The translations under genes were made by a program, and so were the position numbers. A DNA stretch of 64,000 bases from Cryomorpha sp963836915 (lineage in GTDB: Bacteria > Bacteroidota > Bacteroidia > Flavobacteriales_D > Cryomorphaceae): contig CAWILH010000002.1 in NCBI GenBank assembly GCA_963836915.1, forward strand, positions 3,782,001 to 3,846,000, written 5' to 3'. This document shows, one piece after another, positions 1 through 8,627 of the stretch. The number at the start of each line of letters is the position of its first letter. Within the stretch, counting starts at the first letter, position 1. The notes beneath the pieces were generated by a model. The model was not told the DNA's origin. It saw only the letters and a list, made by a program, of their open reading frames with translations, and searched no databases.

Positions 1-8
1 GCGGGCTT

Positions 9-75
9 GTCAAGGTTTTTGAGAAAAATACTACCCGAAGGGTGGAGATTTTTTTCAAAACCCGTAGGGCTTGAC
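9..75. repeat. Long imperfect hairpin
   Basis: The outer arms GTCAAG (9-14) and CTTGAC (70-75) pair. The next segments, 16-29 and 48-60, are largely complementary (GTTTTTGAGAAAAAT against ATTTTTTTCAAAAC). The centre holds a small ACCC-GAA-GGGT hairpin at about 33-43. The whole is therefore a roughly 67-nt extended stem. It may be a terminator or a structured RNA belonging to the element left of the window. No gene is seen before base 165. Confidence 0.4.
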
Positions 76-164
76 CTTGATTAGGCCATCGTGCGTTGGC
101 AAGTGCGAGCCTGCCTACTTTTGCTTTACTCTTTTTTTTATTGACTGATTGTTATTTTAGATCT

Positions 165-824
165 ATGATTGAAACGTTTGCCGATTTATTAGAATCCACA
201 AGGACGAAGGAAAAGGAAATAATTGATGCTCTAGGTCTGAGACATAGACCTACAATCGGAAATACCTATGAAGGGCTCACTGATGAACTCCTTCAAAAGG
301 CTCTTTTTTCTGGACTTAATTTGAATGTAGTTAAAAACTCCTTCATCATTGATGAGAACGGGAAACGGAGCGATGAAATGGATATCCTACTGATAGAAGG
401 AGAAGGTCTTATAATTCCATATACCGAAAATCAGTACGATGTAAAATTCGAACATGTAATAGCAGTTATTCAAGTAAAGAAACGGCTTAATAAGGCGCAA
501 CTTGGTGAAGCATTTGAAAACTTAAAGGGAGTGTATAATTTTTTTGATGAGCATAACGCTCCTAAGTTCTCTAGAAGATTGTTTAGGGATGCCTATAGAG
601 GTATTGCGCAAGAGGACATCTTAGAGGGTAAACATTATAGAAAGACCTTTAAAAGCACCACCACTGAGAATATGTTTCATGTACTGAATGTTGAGTCAGC
701 TATGCCTGCAAGAATTGTTTTTGGATACGAGGGCTATACATCTGAATATGGACTTAGAGAAGGTTTTTTCAAGTTTTTGATGGGTAATAAGTCAAGTAAG
801 GAGGAAATGAAATACGGGTATTGA
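165..824 (+). CDS. DUF6602-like protein, probable PD-(D/E)XK nuclease fold
   Basis: A 219-aa protein starting at the ATG at 165. The frame is open 23 codons further upstream, but that extension is hydrophobic and resembles no domain. The segment NTYEGLTDELLQKAL followed by SDEMDILLI (Asp at about 73) and IQVKK (about 102-106) matches the layout of DUF6602 and resembles a PD-(D/E)XK nuclease core with Gln in place of the catalytic Glu. The role is inferred: DUF6602 proteins are found in accessory and defence-type loci, but I know of no proven reaction. The next gene follows within a few bases on the same strand, so the two are probably cotranscribed. These are the only plus-strand genes on the island in this window. 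Confidence 0.6.
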   Translation: MIETFADLLESTRTKEKEIIDALGLRHRPTIGNTYEGLTDELLQKALFSGLNLNVVKNSFIIDENGKRSDEMDILLIEGEGLIIPYTENQYDVKFEHVIAVIQVKKRLNKAQLGEAFENLKGVYNFFDEHNAPKFSRRLFRDAYRGIAQEDILEGKHYRKTFKSTTTENMFHVLNVESAMPARIVFGYEGYTSEYGLREGFFKFLMGNKSSKEEMKYGY

Positions 825-828
825 ACGA

Positions 829-1455
829 TTGAATTTTCCAAGTTTGATACTTAACGGAGAGTTCAGCATAATTAAAGGGAATGGTGCTCCATATGGATAT
901 AAACTTGTCGATGGTCAATGGATGCTGTGTGTAACTAGTAGCGAGAAACCAATGCTCAAGTTTTTGGAGGTGATTTGGACTCAGTTGTCGTATCGATTTG
1001 AGTTACCTGATCTAATCTTTGGGGAGGATATTACAAAGGAGGGTGTCAACGCTTACCTAAAGGCAAACATGGTTAACGTGAATGGAATACGAGCATGGAA
1101 TTATGAATATGTTACTCTCAAGAAAAAGACGCTAGAGCAAAATAGTGGTGATGAGGATTGGCAACCTTTCAAGCTAAATGAAATTGAGCATCATGCAATG
1201 GCATATATCTGCAATAAGGTCAAAATGAAAATTACTGACCTTCATAGAGAAATACGGGTTTACGATGAAGAATCTGATGTAGAGCAAGTTATTAATAGGT
1301 TAATGGAAAGTGGGTTACTTTTCAAAGAAAAGGGAAACATAATGCTTCTCACTGATCAATGCCGAACTGCATTTGTGCCTGGATATGGTTATTGTACTGC
1401 AGAGGATAAGTCGGGTCGCTTTAGTAGATGGATAAAAAAATACAAAGCTGTCTGA
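829..1455 (+). CDS. Hypothetical protein with C-terminal winged-helix-like segment
   Basis: A 208-aa protein if it begins at the TTG at 829. An ATT at 820 is the only earlier candidate, because a stop lies at 808-810, so the start is uncertain. A purine-rich AAGGAGG sits at 798-804, inside the end of the preceding gene. The last 90 residues (HHAMAYICNKVKMKITDLHREI then VEQVINRLMESGLLFKEKGNIMLLT, quoted here in two parts) have the helix pattern and wing of a winged-helix DNA-binding domain. The N-terminal half is not recognised. Tight coupling with the DUF6602-like gene suggests a two-gene unit in which this protein regulates or partners the putative nuclease; that is inference. Confidence 0.5.
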   Translation: MNFPSLILNGEFSIIKGNGAPYGYKLVDGQWMLCVTSSEKPMLKFLEVIWTQLSYRFELPDLIFGEDITKEGVNAYLKANMVNVNGIRAWNYEYVTLKKKTLEQNSGDEDWQPFKLNEIEHHAMAYICNKVKMKITDLHREIRVYDEESDVEQVINRLMESGLLFKEKGNIMLLTDQCRTAFVPGYGYCTAEDKSGRFSRWIKKYKAV

Positions 1456-2114
1456 AAGTTCAATACCGACTGATAAATTTTGAATTGAGTACGTGCGGAA
1501 ACGCAGGGAAAACAGCCTTGAGCTAAACGGCTGGACGGAGGCTGCAATGAGTGAAGCATTTGCGGAACGGGTTGCAGTACGAACGGCCAAGCCACCAAAG
1601 AGAGGGACGAACGAAGGTTGCGAGCCGCCTGCGAGTGGAGCAAGGGTGGAGTGCAGAAAAGCAGTGAGGAACGAGCTGCGCTGCAAGACATACGTGTGGA
1701 GCTGAACGAAGTGGTTTTTGTAAATTTTTCAGAATACAAAAACCCGAAGTGAAGCGGAACAAAAGCAAGGGAACCGATTTAATAGCCAGAGCGAAGCGGA
1801 GGCAAATAAACAAAGGCCCCGCAGCCCGCAGCGACCCGCAGGCGAGCAAAATTATGGGCAGCCGATGGATTTTTTGCGGCCTGACGGAACGAAGCTTTAG
1901 CGGAGAGTAGCAGGTGGCAAAAAAGATAGAGTAGGCTGCCGTGACGACTGACCGAGGAACGCAAGGAAGGTGACAAGCTGCGTAGCTTTAGCGAAGCACC
2001 CGTAGGGTTTTGAAGCTCTTTTTTTGACCATTGAAAATATAAATACTCACTAAAAATGGGCTGTAAAAGCTTGGCGACTTGCTTTGCTGACGACCGAAGA
2101 AGGAACACCGCTTT
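1456..2114. other. GC-rich noncoding region without recognised gene
   Basis: About 660 nt with no convincing coding frame. It is richer in G and C than the flanking island genes and strongly purine-biased on the plus strand. Short motifs recur, such as GAAGC, AACGAAG, AGCGAAGC and GCTTTAGCG, and several can form local hairpins (for example around 1980-2000). A few open stretches of 60-120 codons occur on both strands, but their translations are low-complexity and mutually overlapping. Possible roles are a structured RNA, an origin or transfer region of the element, or a decayed gene. I could not assign one. Confidence 0.4.
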
Positions 2115-2286
2115 TCCTGCGTTGGGGTTGTGTTTTGGCAAAAAGCAAGTGTAGGCGATTATGAAATGTAGAGAATCGAAATGGAATAATTGACTTCTCT
2201 TGCTGTGCGGTGCTGTAAGTGGGTAAATGGAATGAGGAACGAATGGAATGCACTTACTGGAAGCACATTGGTGTGGGGAGGGTTTA
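2115..2286. repeat. Module-flanking repeat, copy 1
   Basis: This stretch begins CCTGCGTTGGGGTTG. It contains GGCAAAAAGCAAGTGT and CTTGCTGTGCGGTGCTG followed by AAGTGGGTAAATG, and ends near GGTGTGGGGAGGGTTT. The same string of motifs in the same order occurs at 15983-16165. Overall identity is partial, with some blocks nearly exact. Both copies lie just downstream of the last minus-strand gene of a metal-resistance module. It is noncoding. Confidence 0.65.
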
Positions 2287-2326
2287 ATACCCCAAGCATT
2301 ACACTTGAGGCATTAATTGAACCTAG

Positions 2327-2845
2327 TTACAATTCTTCTTTTACACTTCCACAATGCAACATTTTATCACCAAAATAGGGATTGTTCACTTCTTTTTCGG
2401 CACTGAGCCAATAGGCACCTTCGTTGTTGAATGCCATCGGACAATACTGCTTATATAGCTTTTGATCATTTACATTAGTTTCTTTTACCCATTTGTAAAC
2501 ATTTTCTGACAAGCTGTTGAAATGATCTCGCTGAGTCTTGACATCTTTTGTTTCAGCGATCAGTTTGGCGTTAAGCAGGATATTTTTCATCAAATTAGTT
2601 TGTTCGCTGCCGATTCCGTTCATGAGTTTTTTTGCGGCTTTGCTCGCTGCTTCACTATCGGTTTGCACGAGGGCATCCTTTATTTCAAGGTAGTGGTCTA
2701 ATATTTCAGAAGCTTTCGCATCAGTACTAGATAATCTTTCAGTTTTGTTTTTCGTATCACTAGTCCCTGAGCTCTCACAGGAAGATAGGAATATTAAACA
2801 TCCAAGTGCGATGGTTGGGATAAATAGAGTTTTGAGTATTCTCAT
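2327..2845 (-). CDS. DUF3347 domain lipoprotein
   Basis: A 172-aa lipoprotein with a lipobox (LSSC, Cys23) after a hydrophobic signal, so it should be anchored in a membrane facing the periplasm or surface. The body is DUF3347: a helical region followed by a C-terminal block with YCPMAF, GAYWLS, NPYFG and MLHCG. Its Cys, Met and His residues are typical of Cu/Ag-linked proteins. The same domain forms the C-terminus of the CusB-like adaptor two genes upstream (3505-5286), including the CPMA and NPYFG blocks. It is the last gene of the copper module and is inferred to buffer or hand over copper in the periplasm. Confidence 0.85.
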   Translation of the reverse strand: MRILKTLFIPTIALGCLIFLSSCESSGTSDTKNKTERLSSTDAKASEILDHYLEIKDALVQTDSEAASKAAKKLMNGIGSEQTNLMKNILLNAKLIAETKDVKTQRDHFNSLSENVYKWVKETNVNDQKLYKQYCPMAFNNEGAYWLSAEKEVNNPYFGDKMLHCGSVKEEL

Positions 2846-2917
2846 TTTGTTGAATTTTAGAATTTTGATTAAGAAAAATTTGATGTGTTTGTATTTCGGT
2901 AATTGCTTGATTTTAAG

Positions 2918-3481
2918 TTAATTATTTAGGTTTCGAGTTTCTTCTTCAAGTGAACCTTTGAATTGCGGCAGGGGTCGTTTCATTTTTTCTTCTTCAGATA
3001 GAACCACACCGTTTTCTTTGATGTCGTTGATTAGCCACTCCATTTCCATGATTTCTCTACGTTGAGCTTTGATAATTTCATCGGCCAGCTCCCTTACTCT
3101 TATATCCTTAATTTGGGCTCGCTCGCTCGTAAGTATAGCGATAGAGTGATGAGGAATCATTCCTTCCATATAGTCCACACCAGTAACTGTAACTTGGCTT
3201 CTCACCAGACCTATACCCCCAGCAATGAATACGATGCCTAGAAGAATTATGGCAACATTCGCGTTGCGTTTTTTATACATATTGAGCATAAATAGCAGCA
3301 TGATGAGAAACATGGAGCCACCCATAATAACGGTCATGAACAAGCGTGTTTCACTAAACCAGAAATGATCAAGAACCTGGTATGAGTGGGTATACATTAA
3401 AAAAAACATTGCCACCATAGATGTGGCGATCATTGCAAAAAATTTTAGGTAACTACTGTTGTGATTCTCTTGGTTTTCCAT
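2918..3481 (-). CDS. DUF305 domain membrane protein
   Basis: I place the start at the ATG ending at 3481 (187 aa). The longer frame would overlap the adaptor gene and adds a basic stretch unlike the family. There are three predicted membrane segments in the first 95 residues. The DUF305 signature follows: YMEGMIPHHSIAILTS and further on EIIKAQRREIMEMEWL, whose Met/His pattern fits Cu or Ag binding. DUF305 proteins are common companions of Cus/Cop systems. The gene begins 23 nt after the adaptor stop and so belongs to the same operon. The biochemical role is unproven. Confidence 0.8.
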   Translation of the reverse strand: MENQENHNSSYLKFFAMIATSMVAMFFLMYTHSYQVLDHFWFSETRLFMTVIMGGSMFLIMLLFMLNMYKKRNANVAIILLGIVFIAGGIGLVRSQVTVTGVDYMEGMIPHHSIAILTSERAQIKDIRVRELADEIIKAQRREIMEMEWLINDIKENGVVLSEEEKMKRPLPQFKGSLEEETRNLNN

Positions 3482-3504
3482 TACTATTGATTTTAAGTGA
3501 ATAA

Positions 3505-5286
3505 TTATTTGATTTCTTTCGTTACTTCTCCGCAGGTAAGCATTGACTCTCCGAAGTACGGGTTGCGAATTTCTTTCTCTTTGCTTAGCCAATCTGCCCC
3601 TTTATTAGAATCTGCCATTGGGCAATGTTGAATAAAAAGTGTGGCTGAAACGGGATCGAATGATTCGGCAAGTGCTATTATAGAAGCCGAAATTTCTATG
3701 AATAGATCACGAATGGAATTGATGTCATCAGCATGGTTGATTTGTTCTAATGTTCTGTTAAGTGCGCTTGACTTTTGCATCCATGCATCATGTGCATCAC
3801 CTACAAAAAGCTTCATATCTATTGACTCTACGGCTCCGTCTAATCTTACTCCTGCTTCTTTGGCTTTTCCCAGATCATCGTTTACCAATGCGTCTTTCAT
3901 TCGAAAATAGCTGGTGAAAACAGGCTTTAAGGCATTTTTAGCTTCAGTAGATATGGAGAGTTGTTCTGAAGAAACAGGCATACCTATCATTTGATTTTTT
4001 TGGTCACCGCCATGATTATGACCTGTCATAGCCACTCCGCCTTGAGGGTTCATCATGCTAGGTTTTCCAGCCAATTGAGCTGCTGCATCAATGCTAAAGG
4101 TACCGTGAACCGCAATCTCTTCCCCAGCTTCTAAACCTGACTCAATTGCGTAGCTATCTCCTAATTCTGGTCCCAACGTAACCACACGCATCATAAAACT
4201 AACACCTTGTGAGCTCTTTTGCATGACGTAAACAACAGAACGAGTGCCTGTCCACATAACGGCTGATTTAGGTACCGTTATTGATTGCTTTTTAGTTGAA
4301 CTACTTGCTTCCACAATTCCACTGGCAAACATTTCGGGCTTTAGCAATAAGTCGGCATTGCTTCGTTCTACTCTTGCTTTGGCCACTCTTGTTTTGGGAT
4401 CTATTACAGGGTCGATGTAGCTGATTGTACCATTGAATGTTTTACCTGGTATTGATTGGATGGTATATTTGACTTCATCTCCTTGGTTTATTAAACCCAT
4501 GTCCGTCTCATAAACATCAAACAATACCCAGACCTTTGTCAAGTCCGCTATTTGATAAATTGGTTCACCTTGTCTTACGTAATCTCCAAGGTTGACCATT
4601 TTTTCAGTAACATAACCTGATACATCCGCAAGAATAGGAAATGACTCAATAGCCTGACCTGAAGTCAGCACCTGATCTATTTGCTTTTCAGTGAGCTTCC
4701 ACTTCTTTAATTTTTCCTTGGCTGCATTGAATAGAGCAGGCTGTGTCGTGGCAATTTTTTGCGCTTCGAGAAGTTCTTCCTGAGCTGTCACTAATTCGGG
4801 CGAATAAAGCCTTGCAATGATCTGACCTTTTGAAACAACATCTCCTGTAAACGTTACCGCTAGTTCTTCAATACGACCTGATACATGGGAAGATTGCGTA
4901 TGCAGTAATCGTTCATCTTCTTGCACTTTGCCATTCAGTTGAATGGATTTTGTGACATTTCCCTTACCCACCGTGAGCGTTTGAACCTGTGCCAACTGCA
5001 TAGCGGTAGCAGACATACTTACTGCCATGGGATCAAGTTCTTCGTTTTGGTCTGACTCCAGCGGTATTAAATCCATCCCACAAATAGGGCAATCGCCTGG
5101 CTCATCTTTTCTGATTTGTGGATGCATAGAACAGGTCCAGATGGTCTCGGTATCTTTAACAATAGAATGGTCATCTTCGTTAATAGCGTTCGTATTGGTG
5201 CTACCGAATGTCAGCCAGCCAATTAAGATTCCTATTACAAGTGTGCTCAGTGCTAGAATTAGGGTTGTTTTATTCAACTTTTTCAT
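3505..5286 (-). CDS. cusB: CusB-type RND efflux adaptor with metal-binding domain and C-terminal DUF3347
   Basis: A 593-aa periplasmic adaptor (membrane fusion protein) for the CusA-like pump. In order: an N-terminal hydrophobic anchor (about 8-27); a heavy-metal-binding zinc-ribbon-like domain (TCSMHP then CPICGMDL, about 50-73); HlyD-type hairpin, lipoyl and beta-barrel regions (about 100-400); and a C-terminal DUF3347 (about 455-590) with CPMA, NPYFG and MLTCG. Ordinary CusB proteins lack the last domain. Its start codon overlaps the stop of the CopB-type ATPase upstream by 4 nt (ATGA), indicating translational coupling. The substrate is inferred as Cu(I)/Ag(I). Confidence 0.9.
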   Translation of the reverse strand: MKKLNKTTLILALSTLVIGILIGWLTFGSTNTNAINEDDHSIVKDTETIWTCSMHPQIRKDEPGDCPICGMDLIPLESDQNEELDPMAVSMSATAMQLAQVQTLTVGKGNVTKSIQLNGKVQEDERLLHTQSSHVSGRIEELAVTFTGDVVSKGQIIARLYSPELVTAQEELLEAQKIATTQPALFNAAKEKLKKWKLTEKQIDQVLTSGQAIESFPILADVSGYVTEKMVNLGDYVRQGEPIYQIADLTKVWVLFDVYETDMGLINQGDEVKYTIQSIPGKTFNGTISYIDPVIDPKTRVAKARVERSNADLLLKPEMFASGIVEASSSTKKQSITVPKSAVMWTGTRSVVYVMQKSSQGVSFMMRVVTLGPELGDSYAIESGLEAGEEIAVHGTFSIDAAAQLAGKPSMMNPQGGVAMTGHNHGGDQKNQMIGMPVSSEQLSISTEAKNALKPVFTSYFRMKDALVNDDLGKAKEAGVRLDGAVESIDMKLFVGDAHDAWMQKSSALNRTLEQINHADDINSIRDLFIEISASIIALAESFDPVSATLFIQHCPMADSNKGADWLSKEKEIRNPYFGESMLTCGEVTKEIK

Positions 5287-7304
5287 TGTAAGTCTTTTTT
5301 AAATTTTAATCTCAACAACTGTGCATTGGCGGCACAGATTATGGTGCTTAAGCTCATGAGAGCGGCACCTAATGCGGGATTGATCATAATGCCCTGAGAG
5401 AATAGTACTCCCGCTGCAAGTGGAATAGCCACTACGTTATAGCCCGTTGCCCAAATGAGATTCTGAACCATTTTTTTATAGGTTGCTCTTCCGAACAAAA
5501 TCAAAGTAGCAATGTCAGTTGGGCTGCTTTCGGTGAGAATGATGTCAGCTGTTTCAGCAGCTACATCCGTACCTGATCCTACTGCAATACCTATATCTGC
5601 TGTGGCCAAGGCAGGAGCATCGTTAACTCCATCGCCAGTCATGGCGACAAACTCACCTTGCTTTTGAAGCTTCTCAATCAGTTCAGACTTTTCATGTGGC
5701 AGTACCTGACTGTAATACCCGTCAAGGTTTAATTCGTCTGATACTGCTTTGGCGGTTTGTTCATTATCGCCAGTAGCCATCAGTACTTTGATGCCTTTTG
5801 CTTTTAGGGTAATAATGGCGGATTTGCTTTCTTTTCTGATTTTATCAGCCAATGCGATGAAACCTATCAAGGTGCCTTCTTTGAGAATGAACACCACAGT
5901 TTCAGGCTTGTCTGAGTCGGCTTCTTTCGGAAGGTCTATACCTTCTTCTTTCAGGTATCCAGGACTCACTATTTGATAAGTTGTCCCTTCAATTTTTGCA
6001 CTTACGCCTTTTCCCTTCGTTGAACCGAAATCGGAAATTGAAGGTAGTTTAAGGTCACGGCTTTTAGCTTCTTTAACAATACCCTTGGCGATGGGATGCT
6101 CGGAACTTTGCTCGATAGCAGCCGCTTTTGAAAGCAAATCTTCTTCTGATTTATTGGCTAGTGAGACTACTCGATTTACTCCGAAACTTCCTTCCGTAAG
6201 TGTTCCTGTTTTATCAAATACGATAGCCGTTATTTTTCGGCTGTTTTCAAAAGCTGTTCGGTTTCTGATCAACAATCCATTCTTGGCCGATAGCGCAGTA
6301 GAAATAGCTACCACCAAGGGAACAGCCAATCCCAAAGCATGGGGACAAGTAATGATCATCACCGTTACCATACGCTCAAGTGCAAAGTCCATTCCCTGTG
6401 AACTGAAGAAAGCCCACGCAATAAAAGTGATTACTCCAACACCGATGGCGATATAGGCTAACCATCCTGCTGCTTTATCGGCCAAATTCTGTGTTTTTGA
6501 TTTGGTCTGCTGAGCTTCTTCTACCAGTTTTATAACCTTGTTCAGGTAGCTATCTTCACCAGATGATTTAACTTCAACTTTTAGACTTCCATCTCCATTG
6601 ATGGCCCCACCAATGACTTCATCACCTTTAGATTTCTGAACGGGCTTGCTTTCTCCTGTTAAGGCACTTTCGTTTAGTTCGCTATCTCCTTCTACAATCT
6701 TACCATCAGCAGGCACTTTTTCTCCTGGTTTAATCAGAATCAAATCACCTTTTTTGAGGTCACTTATTTTCACGTCATGAATATTGTCACCATCTATTTT
6801 GTGAGCTTCTGAAGGCATCAATTCAGCTAATTTTTCCAACGCTTTTGATGCTCCCATAATGGAACGCATCTCTAGCCAGTGTCCTAAAAGCATAATGTCA
6901 ATAAGCGTAACTAGCTCCCAATAGAACACTTTACCTTCCAGCCCGAATACTACTGCCGTGCTGTAAGCCCATGCAACGGTTATGGCAATGGCTATTAGGG
7001 TCATCATTCCAGGACCACCTTGAGAAAGTTCATCCTTTAATCCTTTGAGGAATGGCCAGCCACCATAAATGAATATGAATGTTGCTAGAGCCGCTGCTAC
7101 ATAGCCCATGCCTGGAAAACTGATTGAAAAACCCAATATGCCTTGAATCATTTCAGAAAAGGCCAAAACAGGTATGGAAAACGCAGTATTGATATAAAAG
7201 CGCTTTTTGAAGTCTTCTATCATGTGGGCATGGTGATCGTGATGACCGCCATGCGAATCACGATTATCATGTGAGTGTTCGTGCTGTTTATGATCGTGTT
7301 CCAT
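5283..7304 (-). CDS. copB: CopB-type P1B-3 copper-translocating P-type ATPase
   Basis: A 673-aa heavy-metal P-type ATPase of the inner membrane. The first 28 residues are rich in His, as in CopB. Visible motifs are TGES (216-219), the transmembrane CPH motif (320-322, CPHALGLAVP), the phosphorylation loop DKTGT (364-368), TGDN, and GDGVNDAPALA. In the last membrane helices NLIWATGYN and MSLST are present. CPH rather than CPC places it in subgroup P1B-3, known for Cu and Ag transport. It sits between the permease gene (6 nt away) and the adaptor gene (4-nt overlap). Confidence 0.93.
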   Translation of the reverse strand: MEHDHKQHEHSHDNRDSHGGHHDHHAHMIEDFKKRFYINTAFSIPVLAFSEMIQGILGFSISFPGMGYVAAALATFIFIYGGWPFLKGLKDELSQGGPGMMTLIAIAITVAWAYSTAVVFGLEGKVFYWELVTLIDIMLLGHWLEMRSIMGASKALEKLAELMPSEAHKIDGDNIHDVKISDLKKGDLILIKPGEKVPADGKIVEGDSELNESALTGESKPVQKSKGDEVIGGAINGDGSLKVEVKSSGEDSYLNKVIKLVEEAQQTKSKTQNLADKAAGWLAYIAIGVGVITFIAWAFFSSQGMDFALERMVTVMIITCPHALGLAVPLVVAISTALSAKNGLLIRNRTAFENSRKITAIVFDKTGTLTEGSFGVNRVVSLANKSEEDLLSKAAAIEQSSEHPIAKGIVKEAKSRDLKLPSISDFGSTKGKGVSAKIEGTTYQIVSPGYLKEEGIDLPKEADSDKPETVVFILKEGTLIGFIALADKIRKESKSAIITLKAKGIKVLMATGDNEQTAKAVSDELNLDGYYSQVLPHEKSELIEKLQKQGEFVAMTGDGVNDAPALATADIGIAVGSGTDVAAETADIILTESSPTDIATLILFGRATYKKMVQNLIWATGYNVVAIPLAAGVLFSQGIMINPALGAALMSLSTIICAANAQLLRLKFKKDLQ

Positions 7305-7309
7305 ACTTG

Positions 7310-8626
7310 TTAAGATTTTTTATTTGAGTTTAGAAACCATTTTTCACCTATTGTAACCAAGATGATGACCCCGATAGATAAAATGATGATAAAAGGGTCA
7401 GATTTTCCCTTTACAAAGAGAAAACCAGATAAAACTATAAGGTCTAGAAGCAAGGCCGATATAAGGATATAGCCTTTGGCATTTACATCCTTTCTCAAGT
7501 TCCGAAATACCCCCCAATGGATGGCCATATCCATGACGAGGTAAAAAATAGCACCCATGGAAGCTATTCTGGAGAGGTCGAAAAAAACAGTCAGGACAAT
7601 AGCAATTGCCGCTATATAGACAAGCATGTGTTTTTGAATGCGGCCTGACATACCTAGGTGGCTGTGAGGAATCAGGTTCATCTCAGTGAGCATGGCCGTC
7701 ATTCTTGAAACTGCAAAGATGCTGGCAATTACACCTGAAATGGTCGCTACTATGGCAATGCCAACCGTGAAGTATAATCCTAAATCACCAAAAGCAGGTT
7801 TTGCAGCTTCTGCCAGTGAGTAGTCTTTTGCTCTAATTATTTCTGAAATAGTAAGACTTGAGTTTACGGCATAAGCCACTAAAAAGTACACCACTGTGCA
7901 GATCAGCAATGAAATAATGATAGATCGGCCTACGTTTTTCCTGGGCTCAGTAATCTCATCACCGCTGTTTGTAATCGTAGTAAAGCCCTTATAGGCGAGA
8001 ATAGATAGTGCTATGGCTCCGATAAAGCTAGCTGCGGAATACTCTGTATTTTCTGATGAACCAGGAATTAACCCATCTATTGAGAAGTCAACCGCCCAAA
8101 GTGCACCTAGAGCAAATATTACAATACCTGCGATTTTTATGAATGACATTATTTGAGCCGACCTTCCAATCAGCTTGTTGCCAGAAATATTAATCACAAA
8201 AGCTGCAATTAGAAGGGCGACACCGAGAACGGGAACCCAGACCGCTTCATTTTCTAATTCGAAAAGCTGTAGTGTATATGAGCCAAAAGTCCTGGCCACA
8301 AGGCTTTCGTTAATCACCATTGATAAAGCCATAAGCAAAGCAGCAGAGGCGGTAATAGTGGATTTGCCGTAAGCTTTTTGAAGGATCATGGCAATGCCAC
8401 CTGCTGAAGGATAGGCATTAGAAACTTTGATGTAGGAATATGCACTGAATGCTGAAATTAATGCCCCTACTAAAAAAATGTACGGAAACCATGTTCCTGA
8501 CAGCTCAGCAACCTGGCCTAAAAGAGCAAAGATTCCTGCTCCAATCATTACTCCTGTGCCCAATGCGACAGAACCAACTAAACTTAAACTGCCTTTTTTA
8601 TAGTCGTTTTTGTCTTCTTGATTCAT
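7310..8626 (-). CDS. APC-family amino acid permease
   Basis: A 438-aa protein with about 12 hydrophobic segments. Its N-terminus, SLVGSVALGTGVMIGAGIFAL (quoted in part), is the classic APC superfamily TM1 signature with the unwound GAGIF motif. TM6 carries SILAYKGFTTITNSGDE, the substrate-site region. The substrate cannot be read from the sequence; amino acid or polyamine is likely. It is embedded without a gap between the TolC-like and CopB genes of the copper operon, which is unusual. A role in taking up a copper-chelating amino acid or in stress recovery is only a guess. Confidence 0.85.
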   Translation of the reverse strand: MNQEDKNDYKKGSLSLVGSVALGTGVMIGAGIFALLGQVAELSGTWFPYIFLVGALISAFSAYSYIKVSNAYPSAGGIAMILQKAYGKSTITASAALLMALSMVINESLVARTFGSYTLQLFELENEAVWVPVLGVALLIAAFVINISGNKLIGRSAQIMSFIKIAGIVIFALGALWAVDFSIDGLIPGSSENTEYSAASFIGAIALSILAYKGFTTITNSGDEITEPRKNVGRSIIISLLICTVVYFLVAYAVNSSLTISEIIRAKDYSLAEAAKPAFGDLGLYFTVGIAIVATISGVIASIFAVSRMTAMLTEMNLIPHSHLGMSGRIQKHMLVYIAAIAIVLTVFFDLSRIASMGAIFYLVMDMAIHWGVFRNLRKDVNAKGYILISALLLDLIVLSGFLFVKGKSDPFIIILSIGVIILVTIGEKWFLNSNKKS

Positions 8627-8627
8627 C

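Noticed and set aside
1315..2253. Several overlapping small open frames in the GC-rich block
   Set aside because: They lie on both strands, overlap, and encode Ser/Arg/Pro-rich low-complexity sequence with no recognisable domain.
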